From: JAIBCM01 sp041395165
GTDB lineage: Bacteria; Verrucomicrobiota; Verrucomicrobiia; JADLBR01; JAIBCM01
Length of the DNA stretch: 64,000 nt
Direction: 5' to 3'
Assembly (NCBI GenBank): GCA_041395165.1
Contig: JAWLBA010000006.1
Span: 1-64,000, forward strand
Shown here one piece after another: positions 33,564 to 43,696 of the stretch (the stretch's first letter is position 1; the number at the start of each line of letters is the position of its first letter). The translations under genes and the position numbers were made by a program. The notes below the pieces were generated by a model that was given only the letters and a program-made list of their open reading frames with translations, had not been told where the DNA came from and did no database searches.

Positions 33564-36500
33564 TTATTTAGGCCCAGCGGCCTTGCCTAAAGTGAGATCG
33601 GCTCGATTGGTGCAAAGATAGCCAAAGGCTCCATTTAAATTGAGAGGTCCATAACCAATTTTATTTCCTTCTTGTGTGATTAATTCTAAACCGGGTTTTT
33701 TTAGGATATCGGCTACGCCACGAATTTTAAGAGAAGATTTTAATCCATTACCGATTAAAGTTATAGTGGAGGTAAAGTTGTTGCTTTCAATGCCAATCGT
33801 GGTGGCATACAGAAGGCCTTTTTTACGGGTTAAAATTTTACCATCAGCAATGCCCACGATTTTTCCATATTTTTTAAAAGTATTTGTGAGAGGAATAGGG
33901 CTAAATTCGGGACCTAAAAAGGCTTGCACGCTTTTATGCCGGCCTTGGATAAGGAGATCATTGTAACCATCGCGATTTAAATCACCGCTAGCAACGAGTT
34001 TCTCTTTGCGATCGGTAAGTGTAGGAAGAGCTAGTGGAGCGTCGCTAAAACTACTACCATTAGCTCCAACAACTTTAGCAAACAATTGAGTTCTATTTTG
34101 AAGAATGACACAAACCATTTGATTGGATTGACCCGGAATAGCGAAATAATTGGCAGCTACAATTTTATGTTTGGCAGGCAAGTTTCCTAGGGTAATAGGT
34201 GCGCTTAAGCTTTTACCATCTTCTTGTTTTAAAAGATAGGCTACCTTACCTTTTTGTCCAAAAATATAGTCGTTACCCTTGGTAAAGTTGGAAGGAGGCA
34301 AGGGTTTGGGATTGTGAGGGAAACCATCGATGGGAGGTAATGCACTGAGATAGCTATTAATTTGCAGGCTCCATGCTAGCAAGCTACCTGTATTGCCTCC
34401 GGCTTTGGTATCGCTAATGGATAAGGTCCATTTGCCATTGGGATTTTCACCGCGAAATGGGGATAAAGCACCTTCGGGGATGAGCAAAGGTTGGGCCTGA
34501 CCGTTCACAAAATTAACGCCTGTGACACGAAGATCACCTGGTGCTCGATCATTCCACAGCGTACCATTAAACACATCTGCGTTATCACCACCATTACCTG
34601 TGGAAAGAATAACAGTTTTACCTGAAGGAGCAGTGAGTTTCAGATTAAGCTCTCCTGATTTAGGATGTGTGATTTTAGTAAAAACTTTGATTTGTTCAAT
34701 GACATTGCCAATGTCAGCCACATTGATTTCAGAAATTTTAGTTTCTAAGTCGTTAATTGCTATAGTTTCTGTATTGGTAAAACTTTTTTCCTTCGTAGTT
34801 ACCTCACCTGCAGCAGTAACTATTTGTAGGATATTGCTGGCAATAGCTCCTGTTGTACCAATAATGTTTTCTTGAATAGGGCTATCACCATCTAACCAAT
34901 GTTGTATTCCTTTGATGGGTTGATTATCTCGCCCATCTAGGATAGTTAATTTCCAGACACCATTGGGGTTTATACCTTTGAATATATCAAATGAGCCTTC
35001 TGGAATTAATTGGAAATGGGGCAGATTGCCGATAAGGTAATCTTCATCAGCAACTGGTAACACAGCTTGATCGTCCCAAAGGGTTCCATTAAAAACCTGG
35101 CTATAAGGGGGTGGAATAAAGTTCGAAAAAAGGAAAGACGGGAGTATTGTTGGGTTGATTAACATTTTGGTCGAGCATGAAAATTTCATCAAAAGGTCCG
35201 TGCTGATAACCGTTTTTGCTTGAAATAATAACTTCTTCTCCTGAAGGAGCGGTTAATTTTAATTCCAAATCTTTACTAGAGGGGTGAGTAAAGAAAGTAG
35301 TTAGGTTTGCGCTCCAAACTGTGCCAGGTAGATTTTCCACGTTGAATTGAATTTCTTTTGGTTGAAAATTGAGAATTTGCGTGGCTTGCGCATTGGTAAA
35401 AGTAAAAACAGATGTTGTTATTTCGGGCGGGGCAGAAGGGATGGGCAATGCAGCAGGTGGTTGGATGGGGTTGATATAGGTGTTGAAACGTAGTCCCCAT
35501 TTTAAAAGTTGGCCGGAGCTATTATTACCTGCTTGATCAGTTACAGTTAGAGTCCATTTTCCGTTTGGGTTTTCTCCGCGAAATGCTGCCAATTTACCCT
35601 CTGGAATCATAGTGTGTTTTGTGACATTATCTTGACAAATTGCGTCTGTGATGGGCGTTACAGCTTGATCATCCCAAAGTGTATCAGTGAATAAATTTTT
35701 TAAGTTACCGCCATTATTGGCTGAAATCAGAATGATTTTTGGGAAGGAGAAGTTAAAGAAATTTTTAAATCACCACAAAAGTTGTGTTGTAGTTCGGTGA
35801 AGAGTTCTAGCTCATTAAGATTATTTCCTAAGTTCGTTACAATAATATCTGAGCTGGTAACAGAGGCATCTTGGATTGCAGTTTGAATACTGTTAGTAGC
35901 AAAAGCCCATTTGAAAGGATGATTTTCGGTAAGACTAGTGATGTGCAATGTGGCACTGATTAGCTCTTGATCCTCGTTATTTATTGGTAGCTCTGAATCA
36001 GCTTTTGAGCCTAAAGAAAAAATCATAACCAGTTTCATCAAGATTAGGATCATAAAATAAGAAAGTATGATCACAAGTGATTAAACTACCCCACTGAAAT
36101 TGCATTTGTTTGTTATCACAAACGAAGTCGATTTGGTATTGCCCTGGAGGACCAGGCAAAATAGCAATTGGAAATCCTTCATCATCATTAGTCCACTCCC
36201 ATGTTTCAGTGCCTGTAACTGTGATTTTGGTATCAGGAGTTTTATCAATAATGGTCAATTTCCAGAAACCATTGGGGTTTTCCCCGCGAAAAGCATCCAA
36301 AGCACCCTCGGGCTGTAGGGTGGGTTGTTGTGATTGAGCCATGGTAGAATATTGAACTTGTCCAACAGTTAACTCCGCTTGATCGTCCCAGAGGGTTCCA
36401 TTGAGCACTTCGTTGAAAAATTGAAGATTAAAATCACCGAAGGGAAAATCAGGTTTGGCGTTAGGGGGAACAGTATTGGTATGCAACACGGCTAGATCAC

Positions 36501-36837
36501 TAACAATATTCGTTTGTTGCATGGCTTTGCCTTCATGCGACATGAGAGTTACGCTTTTCCCAGATGGACTTGTTAAAATGATAGTTAAATCATTTGGTGT
36601 GAAATGCTTAATAAAAGTTTCTAGATCTATATCCCAAACGTTACCTTCCACTCCCTGAACATTAAAAGTAACCTCCATGGGATCGCCATTCATAGGAATT
36701 GGCAGAGGTTGATTTTGGTCAAAAACGACGCTTTTTGAAGAAACATTATTTCCATTTGGAGGTTGGGGTGACACCGCCATTGCTGAGTAAGACAATGTCA
36801 GTATACAAAACACAGCTAAATAAATTTTCCTTGGCAT
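33564..36837 (-). pseudogene. Exported four-P-domain/FG-GAP protein A2, three frameshifts
   Basis: Paralogue of A1. Reading from the ATG at 36837 (signal peptide MPRKIYLAVFCILTLSYSAM) the frame breaks at 36003-36022 (one extra base), at the T run 35736-35740 (one missing) and at the A run 35126-35131 (one extra). Repairing these gives 1090 residues against 1109 in A1. All four P domains are readable (TPNDLTIILTSPSGK, CGDLKISLTSPS, SSKDLELKLTAPSGE, KSGELNLKLTAPSGK), then the FG-GAP region with DLNRDGYNDLLIQ and the end LGKAAGPK. All breaks are in homopolymers and the sequence is otherwise undamaged. Confidence 0.8.
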
Positions 36838-36993
36838 AACAATAAAAACAATTGGGCAATTTATTCACATTTTGTCAAAAAGAAAGTGAAATGATGTAAA
36901 AATAATGTAAAAATAAAATAATTTTCTAGATTAGAAAAACTTATGTAACAATGTCTGGATGAAAAGATTAGCAGCTTTAAAATTTTGAGAATT

Positions 36994-38739
36994 TTATTTG
37001 GGACCTATAACTTTACCGAGGTTGCCTCGGCCATGGCCTTTATAGAAGGGTTTAATATGGCGTGCTACATTAGTTGGGCCATACGCGATTGCAGAACCTT
37101 GTTGAATAATGAATTCACTGCCGGGGTTTAAGGGAGATAACTCAGCAACTCCTTTGATTTTAAAAGAAGGACGAATATCAGAACTTATTATAACTGGCTC
37201 TCCCAAGTGAAAACTATTACTGCCCTCATAAACAATTGGGATAGAGTAGAGAGTGGATTTGATTCGTTGAAAAAGATTGGTGCGATTTATACCAACAATA
37301 GTCCCGCTTTGTCCTATTTCGAGTTGTTGGAATTGGTAAGTGACTGCATTTTCTTTTTTATGGGTAAGCGTAACGCCTAGTTGGCTTTTGTTTTGTGAAA
37401 TGAAATCAATCAACCCATCTTGATTTAAATCGGATGTAGCAACAACTTGATAGTTGGGATCAAGTGTGACTCCTAAGTCGATAGGATTGTTAATGAGATA
37501 ACTATTAGAGAAAGCCATGATTGTGAGAAAAGTATCATGTTGCAATAAAAGGTCTGCTTGTTGATCACCTGTAAATTCATTGACTGCAACAGGTTTATAT
37601 TTTTTGTTAGGAATAAAACCGGCTAGTAAAGCGCCTCCGATTGGAGCACCATTTTTCATTGGAATCACATAAACCGATTTTTTCTTTACGGTGACAATAT
37701 CAGTAAAATCATCGCCCGTTACATCGGTGATCAATCCTGGTAAAGTTTCAAAAATCAGACTCCATTTTTCTAGCGTTCCGGTATCAAATTCCGTATCGTC
37801 GACAATAAGTAAAGACCATTTTCCATTAGGATTTTCTCCTTTGCAAGCAGACAAAGCTCCTTCAGGAACCAAATATTCATAAGGGACGTTATTCGTAAAG
37901 GTGGCTTGGGTAACCAGGGTCGAGGCGTGATCGTCCCAAGTTGTCCCATAAAAAATGTTGGCTTTCTTTTGACCGTTATCTGTGGTAAGAGGCATGAAGG
38001 TGCCAGCAGGTGAAATTAAATAAATATCTAAGTCAGAGCAAATGGGATGCTGGAGCCAGGTTTGCACTTTGACTTGAGCCAAAAAATGTCCGATATTGGT
38101 GACCGTTACAGTAAAGAGATTGTTTTCTTGATCGAGATCGAGCAAGCTGGCCGGATTGGTGACCGTGACCGCGTAGGTGTGGGTAATATCAAGATCGGTC
38201 ATAGTTGCAACAGTGAGTGTGGCATTGGATAAAAAACCGCTGTAACCTGATTTTGTGTCAACGACTGATAGTTGCCAAGCGCCCTCGGGATTTTCTCCTT
38301 CGAATTTATCTAAGGAGCCTTCAGGAATTAAAGCGGTTTTTGCGCCATTGTTGGCAATCACATAATCAGAAAGAGGAATTTGCGCCTGGTCGTCGAAAAG
38401 TAATGGGTTAAAGAGATCGGCGTAATTAGTTGGACCATTGCCTACTGTTAAAGTTACGCGTGTGCCTTGGGGGGAGGTTAGATAAATTTCTAAATCAGAA
38501 GGACGCGCATGAAAAAGTGAAATATCAAGATTAACGTCCCAAACTGCTCCTGTGGTATTATTCAAAAAGAAAGTTCCAAAGTTGGTTGAAGAGTCAGCGA
38601 TAACTGTGGGTTGATCGAGCAAGGTGCTAAAGGTAAAGAGCGCAGAATTAGGTGCGGGTTGCGAAATGGGAGCTGCTTCTGACACATAGACCGATGAAAG
38701 CATCAAACCAATCAAGAGGTATTGAAAACAATTTTTCAT
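36994..38739 (-). CDS. Exported P-domain/FG-GAP protein B1
   Basis: 581 residues from the ATG at 38739, which opens the signal peptide (MKNCFQYLLIGLMLSSVYVS). The frame runs 16 codons further upstream, but that text is not signal-like. Two P domains (ARPSDLEIYLTSPQGT near 83; CSDLDIYLISPAGT near 238) are followed by an FG-GAP/VCBS region with DLNQDGLIDFISQ (about 438) and YSIPIVYEGSNSFHLGEP. It ends GKVIGPK. Very similar to B2 along its length. Separated from A1 by 34 bases and from A2 by 156 bases. Confidence 0.87.
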   Translation of the reverse strand: MKNCFQYLLIGLMLSSVYVSEAAPISQPAPNSALFTFSTLLDQPTVIADSSTNFGTFFLNNTTGAVWDVNLDISLFHARPSDLEIYLTSPQGTRVTLTVGNGPTNYADLFNPLLFDDQAQIPLSDYVIANNGAKTALIPEGSLDKFEGENPEGAWQLSVVDTKSGYSGFLSNATLTVATMTDLDITHTYAVTVTNPASLLDLDQENNLFTVTVTNIGHFLAQVKVQTWLQHPICSDLDIYLISPAGTFMPLTTDNGQKKANIFYGTTWDDHASTLVTQATFTNNVPYEYLVPEGALSACKGENPNGKWSLLIVDDTEFDTGTLEKWSLIFETLPGLITDVTGDDFTDIVTVKKKSVYVIPMKNGAPIGGALLAGFIPNKKYKPVAVNEFTGDQQADLLLQHDTFLTIMAFSNSYLINNPIDLGVTLDPNYQVVATSDLNQDGLIDFISQNKSQLGVTLTHKKENAVTYQFQQLEIGQSGTIVGINRTNLFQRIKSTLYSIPIVYEGSNSFHLGEPVIISSDIRPSFKIKGVAELSPLNPGSEFIIQQGSAIAYGPTNVARHIKPFYKGHGRGNLGKVIGPK

Positions 38740-38773
38740 TGAGCAAAAATTACAATTTCTAGTTTTTTGATCA

Positions 38774-41700
38774 TTAACGTGGTCCAACTGCTTTACCCAT
38801 ATTCAAGTCACTTTGATTAGTGTAGATAAAACCAAAAGGGCCATTTAAATTTAAAGGGCCATAACCAATTCGTTTCCCATTTTGAATGATGAGCTCTAAT
38901 CCTTGAGATTCCAGAATATCAGCAACTCCGCAAACTTTGAGTGAGGCTTTTAATCCATTGGCAAGAATTTCCGGTGGAGCAACAAAATCATTGGTTTTAG
39001 TCGGAAGCGAAGTGGCATAGAGAAGATTTCGTTTTCTTGATAAGATTCTATTACCTACTACACCCACTACTTTGCCTAATTTTCTAAAATTATTAGTGAG
39101 AGGTTGTGAAGAGGGAAAGTCGGGACCGTAAAGCACAGTAACTGCTCTATGTTTTCCTTGTACAATTAAATCATTATAACCATCCTCATCTATGTCACCA
39201 CTCGCCACTACTTTATCTTTTCGTTCAGTTAGGGCAGGAATATATAAAGGCGCATTATTCAAAGTAGCACCATCTTCTCCAACTTCTTTTGCAGTTAACT
39301 CATTTTTATATTGTAGGATTAAACACAAAATTGGGTTAGGGGAGTCAAGAACAGAAAAATAATTGGCAGCAACAATTTTATGTTTTTGGGGTAATTCCGA
39401 TATTGCTCTAGGCTTTTCTATTAGTGTTCCATCATGTTGTTTGAGAAGAAAAGCATTTCTACTTTTTTGTCCAAAAATATAAGCATTGCCCTGGGTATAA
39501 GGAGGAGCAGGCGGCGGAGGAGGAGGGGGAGGATAGTCAACAATGGGAGGTAGGAAAGCGGCATAAGCTGTAATGAGCAATCCCCATTCTCCTAAGATTC
39601 CTGCAGCTTGATGATCCGTAACGGTAAGAGTCCATGTCCCATTGGGATCTTCGCCACGGAAAAGTGCTAAAGCGCCTTCAGGTACCAAAAGGGATTCGGT
39701 TTGATTATTGAAATTTAAATCGGTAACTCGCAAATCAGTCGAAGCACGGTCATCCCATATCGTTCCCAGAAAAGCATCAGGCGTATTGCCGCCATTGCCT
39801 GTCGATAAAACAACTTTTTTCCCTGAAGGTGAAGTTAGGGTAAGATCAAGATTGCCTGAGGCAGGATGTGAAATTTTGGTGTAAACTCTAACTTGCTCTA
39901 ATCTATTGCCTACCCCACTAACTACAAACTCTGAAGCTAAAGGAGTATCGGTTAAAAGTTGATCCACGACATTGGTGAAACCCCAGTCTTTAGTTTCTGA
40001 ATCACCTTGAGCGACTGTGAGACGCAAGGAACAGTTGGTAACCAAGCCTTCAGTAAGGTAGCTTGTCATTTGTTGAACTGATTGGTTGAACCATTTAGAG
40101 GTTCCCGAAACAGGTTGATTGTCACGAGTGTCTTGAATTTCTAGTTTCCAATCTCCATTAGGATCAATACCTCGAAAAATATCCATAGCGCCTTCGGGTG
40201 CTACTGATCCCAAAGGCAGATCCGAATAGTAATCGGCGTCGGTGATGGGCAATGGAGCTTCATCATTCCAGCTGACGCCATTTAATAAATTGCTATAAGC
40301 GGGTAGTACAAAATTATCAAAAGGGAAAGGTGGAGTGATATTGGGAGGATCAGCTTCATTATAGTCTAAGATAAAGTTTTGTGGAAAATAATTTTCTGGA
40401 AAAGGCCCGCGTTGAAATCCATTGTCTGACGAGAGCACCGCTTTTTTCCCATCGGGCGAAACGAGAGAAATCATTAGATCTTTTGTGGAAGTGTGTTGAA
40501 TGAATGCAGTAAGATCCACATCCCAAACCGATCCTTGCAATCCAGAAACTTTAAAGGGAATCATAGCGGTAGAAAAATTTTGAATGCTGTGCGGTTGATA
40601 GTTCGTATAAGAAACCGTTTGTAATACGATACTGTTAGGAGCTTTAGGGGAGGGTGGTATAGTGAAAGAAGACTTTGGTTTTACGTATGTAGTTAAACGT
40701 AAGCCCCATTCATCGAGTTTTCCAAAGCTGTTAGGATTATTGCCGTCTTCATCCAAAATATTAAGAGTCCAATTTCCATTGGGATTCTCACCCAGAAAAA
40801 GCGCTAAAGCGCCTTCTGGAATCAAAGAACGCTTGGCGATATTATTGAAGTAAATGGCATCGGTGGCTGGAGTAACCGCTTGATCATCCCAAAAGGTATT
40901 AGCGAAAACGTTATTAGGACTGCCTCCATTGTTGCCTGATAGTAAAGCTGTTTTACCAGAGGGAGAGGTCAGCGAAATTCTTAAGTCACCTGGCTGATTG
41001 TGATCAATATCTGTATAAACTTCTAGCTCTTTAATATTTTGTCCTTGGTTGGTGATAGTTAAAATAGAATTAATTAGAGAATTGTTGATAATATTTTGAT
41101 TCAAGGTGGCAACTGTATTAGTCCACTGAATCGGATGAGTTCCTTTTGCCGTGGTAATAATGAGACTGCAATTGGTGATGTTTTGAGGGTCACCATAATC
41201 TTTAAAGGATTGAAATTGAGGTTGGCTATAAAGCTTAAAATCAAAGTTATAATGATCAACAGGTTGTATTGGAGGCCAACAATTAACCGGCTCAAGCTGT
41301 GTGAAAAGATAATTATTGGAACATCCCTCTAAAGAGCCCCAATTATATTTTGCTGTTATGTAGCTGCAAACTTGATCAGTGCTCGTGAAAGGAAGACAGG
41401 GATGTATAGGGAATTCATCACTCCACTCCCAAAAAAATCTGCCCCTGATAACTTGGCTTGGATCTTTTGATTGAATAGACAGTTTCCATTGACCGTTTGG
41501 ATTTTCTCCAGTGAATACACTTAAAGAGCCTTCCGGAGCTAAGCTGGGATAATTGACCTTATTGGTAATGCCATATTCTGCTTCAGTAACAGGTAGAGAA
41601 GCTTGATCGTCCCACAAAGTTCCATTAAGAACTGTATAATAAAAGTTAGTACTGAGATTAAATTGGTCGATAGCTTCTTGAAAGGGATAAGACTCGTTAG

Positions 41701-42103
41701 GTTCCATATCTGGTGGAACACCACCTTTCTTTTTGGCATATTTAGGCATCACATAATGGCTTTTTATTTTTTTGCCTTCATGGGACATTAGTATCGTTTG
41801 TTTACCAGATGGACTTTTCAAGATCATTGTCAAACTTTGAGGATCAGCATACTGAATAAAGGTTTGTACATCGATATCCCAAATAGTTTTCTCTAAGCCT
41901 TGAACGTCGAATGTAATTTCAGCAATACCGTTAGTGGTGATATTAACTGGTTGATCAAAAGTATGCTTGGTGGTTTGCGTGATGATTTGACTCGGTGGTT
42001 GTGGGCTGATGGCAGAAAGCCGATAGGGAATAAATGAAACCCACAAAAATGAAAAAATTAAAGAAAATAGTTTGACTTTTAACTTTTTAAAGAGTGAATT
42101 CAT
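38774..42103 (-). CDS. Exported four-P-domain/FG-GAP protein A1
   Basis: 1109 residues from the ATG at 42103, which opens a signal sequence ending near RLSA. Four P domains (cores near residues 93, 374, 546 and 751) each contain [LIM]-x-S-P-[SD]-G-K and a later PEGALxxFxGENPNGxW block. Then come a polyproline linker (PPPPPPPPAPPY, ~862) and an FG-GAP region with calcium loop DIDEDGYNDLIVQ (~968). The C-terminus is MGKAVGPR. No catalytic or cell-wall anchor motif is visible. It is probably surface or secreted, and adhesion or matrix binding is inference. A promoter-like pair precedes it. Confidence 0.87.
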   Translation of the reverse strand: MNSLFKKLKVKLFSLIFSFLWVSFIPYRLSAISPQPPSQIITQTTKHTFDQPVNITTNGIAEITFDVQGLEKTIWDIDVQTFIQYADPQSLTMILKSPSGKQTILMSHEGKKIKSHYVMPKYAKKKGGVPPDMEPNESYPFQEAIDQFNLSTNFYYTVLNGTLWDDQASLPVTEAEYGITNKVNYPSLAPEGSLSVFTGENPNGQWKLSIQSKDPSQVIRGRFFWEWSDEFPIHPCLPFTSTDQVCSYITAKYNWGSLEGCSNNYLFTQLEPVNCWPPIQPVDHYNFDFKLYSQPQFQSFKDYGDPQNITNCSLIITTAKGTHPIQWTNTVATLNQNIINNSLINSILTITNQGQNIKELEVYTDIDHNQPGDLRISLTSPSGKTALLSGNNGGSPNNVFANTFWDDQAVTPATDAIYFNNIAKRSLIPEGALALFLGENPNGNWTLNILDEDGNNPNSFGKLDEWGLRLTTYVKPKSSFTIPPSPKAPNSIVLQTVSYTNYQPHSIQNFSTAMIPFKVSGLQGSVWDVDLTAFIQHTSTKDLMISLVSPDGKKAVLSSDNGFQRGPFPENYFPQNFILDYNEADPPNITPPFPFDNFVLPAYSNLLNGVSWNDEAPLPITDADYYSDLPLGSVAPEGAMDIFRGIDPNGDWKLEIQDTRDNQPVSGTSKWFNQSVQQMTSYLTEGLVTNCSLRLTVAQGDSETKDWGFTNVVDQLLTDTPLASEFVVSGVGNRLEQVRVYTKISHPASGNLDLTLTSPSGKKVVLSTGNGGNTPDAFLGTIWDDRASTDLRVTDLNFNNQTESLLVPEGALALFRGEDPNGTWTLTVTDHQAAGILGEWGLLITAYAAFLPPIVDYPPPPPPPPAPPYTQGNAYIFGQKSRNAFLLKQHDGTLIEKPRAISELPQKHKIVAANYFSVLDSPNPILCLILQYKNELTAKEVGEDGATLNNAPLYIPALTERKDKVVASGDIDEDGYNDLIVQGKHRAVTVLYGPDFPSSQPLTNNFRKLGKVVGVVGNRILSRKRNLLYATSLPTKTNDFVAPPEILANGLKASLKVCGVADILESQGLELIIQNGKRIGYGPLNLNGPFGFIYTNQSDLNMGKAVGPR

Positions 42104-42116
42104 AACTAAGATTACA

Positions 42117-42145
42117 ATTTTAGAAAAACCATCCGAATTTAGCAA
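42117..42145 (-). promoter_or_regulatory. Candidate promoter of the A1-B1 operon
   Basis: On the minus strand, TTGCTA (42145-42140), a 17-bp spacer and TAAAAT (42122-42117), ending 13 bases before the A1 ATG. Good -10 box and ideal spacing. Confidence 0.5.
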
Positions 42146-42218
42146 CTCTTTTTCAAAGACTTTTCGAATAAACAATTAAACCGTTTCACAAAACTGCGAT
42201 TTATCTTAAAATTAAGAA

Positions 42219-42596
42219 ATGCCTCGCCGTCTTGATCATATCGATTTACGTGTTCCAAATTTAAAACAAGCTGAACCGTTTTATAATAAACTGTTGCTAG
42301 CACTAGGATTTATGCGAACGGTCGATGTTGAAGGTTGGATTCAATTCAATGTCGAAGAGGGTGTAAGTGAATTTTTTGGTGTGACCGAGAGCAAAACCCA
42401 TCAGCCGAATGAAAATCGCATCGCTTTCTGGGCAACTTCCAATGAAGAAGTCGATCGTTTAGCTAAATTGCTTCACGACATCGGTGCTAAAAACATCGAA
42501 GGCCCTGGCTTTGACGAAGGACCAACTTACTATGCGGTTTTCTTTGAAGATCCTTTTGGTAATCGACTCGAAATCTGTCATCGCACTCAAAATTAG
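42219..42596 (+). CDS. VOC-fold (glyoxalase/bleomycin-resistance-like) protein
   Basis: 125 residues. Two beta-alpha-beta-beta-beta modules are visible: RRLDHIDLRVPNLKQAEPFY at the start and RLAKLLHDIGAKNIEGPGFD with YYAVFFEDPFGNRLEICHR at the end. The first His and the last Glu are the usual metal ligands of the vicinal-oxygen-chelate fold. The substrate cannot be inferred. Divergent from the A1 operon and followed by a palindromic element. Confidence 0.85.
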   Translation: MPRRLDHIDLRVPNLKQAEPFYNKLLLALGFMRTVDVEGWIQFNVEEGVSEFFGVTESKTHQPNENRIAFWATSNEEVDRLAKLLHDIGAKNIEGPGFDEGPTYYAVFFEDPFGNRLEICHRTQN

Positions 42597-42615
42597 TATT
42601 TTAGCTTTTGAAGCC

Positions 42616-42678
42616 TTGTAGGGCAACCGCTCCGGTTGCCAAATTATATCAGTGGCGAGCGGAGCGCTCGCCCTACAA
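42616..42678. repeat. Palindromic dispersed-repeat candidate with two inner hairpins
   Basis: Outer arms TTGTAGGGC (42616-42624) and GCCCTACAA (42670-42678) enclose two GC-rich hairpins: GGCAACC-GCTCC-GGTTGCC (42622-42640) and GGCGAGC-GGAGC-GCTCGCC (42654-42672). The whole could extrude as a cruciform. Its GC content stands out from the AT-rich flanks, and it lies between two genes of the same direction, as a REP/MITE-type element would. Confidence 0.6.
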
Positions 42679-42742
42679 TAAATCCACTATACTATTACTC
42701 AATTTACTCTACATTCGGAAAAAAACGCAGCGAAGCTGTTAA

Positions 42743-43192
42743 ATGATAAATATCGACTTTGCCAATATCGATGATCTTGATCCGGTCACTTTGTTATTCG
42801 ATCAATATCGACAGTTTTATAAACAAGAATCGAACCTAACTGAATCACGAAAATTTATTGAGCAAAGACTAATCGCTCAAGACTCGATTATTTTTCTGGC
42901 AAAAAATGAAAATCAAATCGCATTAGGATTCACTCAACTTTATCCTCTATTTAATTCCATTACCTACAAAAGATCACTCATTCTTTACGATCTATTTGTA
43001 TCTCCTGATCACCGCAGACAAGGTGTGGCTCAAGAATTAATGAAAGCCGCCAAAGATTACGCTATAAAAACTGGCGTAGATCGCATGGAGTTATCCACTG
43101 CAAAAACAAATTCGAATGCACAAAAATTATACGAGAGTCTGGGATGGAAAATTGATTCTGAATTTTATTATTATGTTCTAGAACTGTTATGA
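42743..43192 (+). CDS. GNAT-family N-acetyltransferase
   Basis: 149 residues. The acetyl-CoA pyrophosphate loop is RRQGVAQELM (about residues 92-101), preceded by the strand LILYDLFVSPDHR and followed by AKDYAIKTGVDRMELST and NSNAQKLYESLGWKID, the standard GNAT motif A/B order. Substrate unknown (amine, aminoglycoside or protein). It stands alone between the palindromic repeat and an exported protein gene. Confidence 0.88.
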   Translation: MINIDFANIDDLDPVTLLFDQYRQFYKQESNLTESRKFIEQRLIAQDSIIFLAKNENQIALGFTQLYPLFNSITYKRSLILYDLFVSPDHRRQGVAQELMKAAKDYAIKTGVDRMELSTAKTNSNAQKLYESLGWKIDSEFYYYVLELL

Positions 43193-43258
43193 ATTTTTTA
43201 AGGTTTTATTAGGTGGGTAAATTAAAATGGTTCATCAATTTAAAACGAAAGGATTATT

Positions 43259-43669
43259 ATGAAGCGGCTATCACTGTTTTTAATATTGTGTTTTTTAGGG
43301 ATGAATATTCACGCCCAACCTAACATTGATCGTGTTACTTTATTGCAAATTCTCGCTCAACCTGAGAAATATCACGAAAAAGAGGTTCAAATTATTGGCT
43401 ATCTTCATTTGGAATTCGAAGGCAATGGGCTTTATCTTCACAAAGAGGATTTTGATAACAGTATTTTGGGTAATATGATTTGGATAAATTCAACCAAGGA
43501 AATGATAAAAAATCTTGATAAATTAAATGACAAATATGTCATTATTCGAGGACTTTTTGATGCCAAGAATCATGGACACATGGGACTATTTTCTGGCGCT
43601 CTTTCGGAAATTACGCGTTGTGAGGTTTGGTCTGATCCTAGAAAGCCGATAAGAGAAAAATTAAAATAA
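43259..43669 (+). CDS. Exported protein of unknown function
   Basis: 136 residues with a signal peptide (LSLFLILCFLGMNIHAQ) and a beta-rich domain (EVQIIGYLHLEFEGNGLYLH, then LNDKYVIIRGLFDAKNHGHM). The layout resembles small OB-fold-like periplasmic proteins; this is only an impression. AAAGGA lies 7 bases before the ATG. Followed 27 bases later by the epimerase-like gene. Confidence 0.6.
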   Translation: MKRLSLFLILCFLGMNIHAQPNIDRVTLLQILAQPEKYHEKEVQIIGYLHLEFEGNGLYLHKEDFDNSILGNMIWINSTKEMIKNLDKLNDKYVIIRGLFDAKNHGHMGLFSGALSEITRCEVWSDPRKPIREKLK

Positions 43670-43696
43670 CTAAAATTTGGTTTAGAAAGTTAAAAG

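Noticed and set aside
33676..36658. Plus-strand ORFs of 65-120 codons opposite the P-domain genes
   Set aside because: They are antisense shadows of the strongly coding minus strand, have no ribosome sites and no recognisable protein features.
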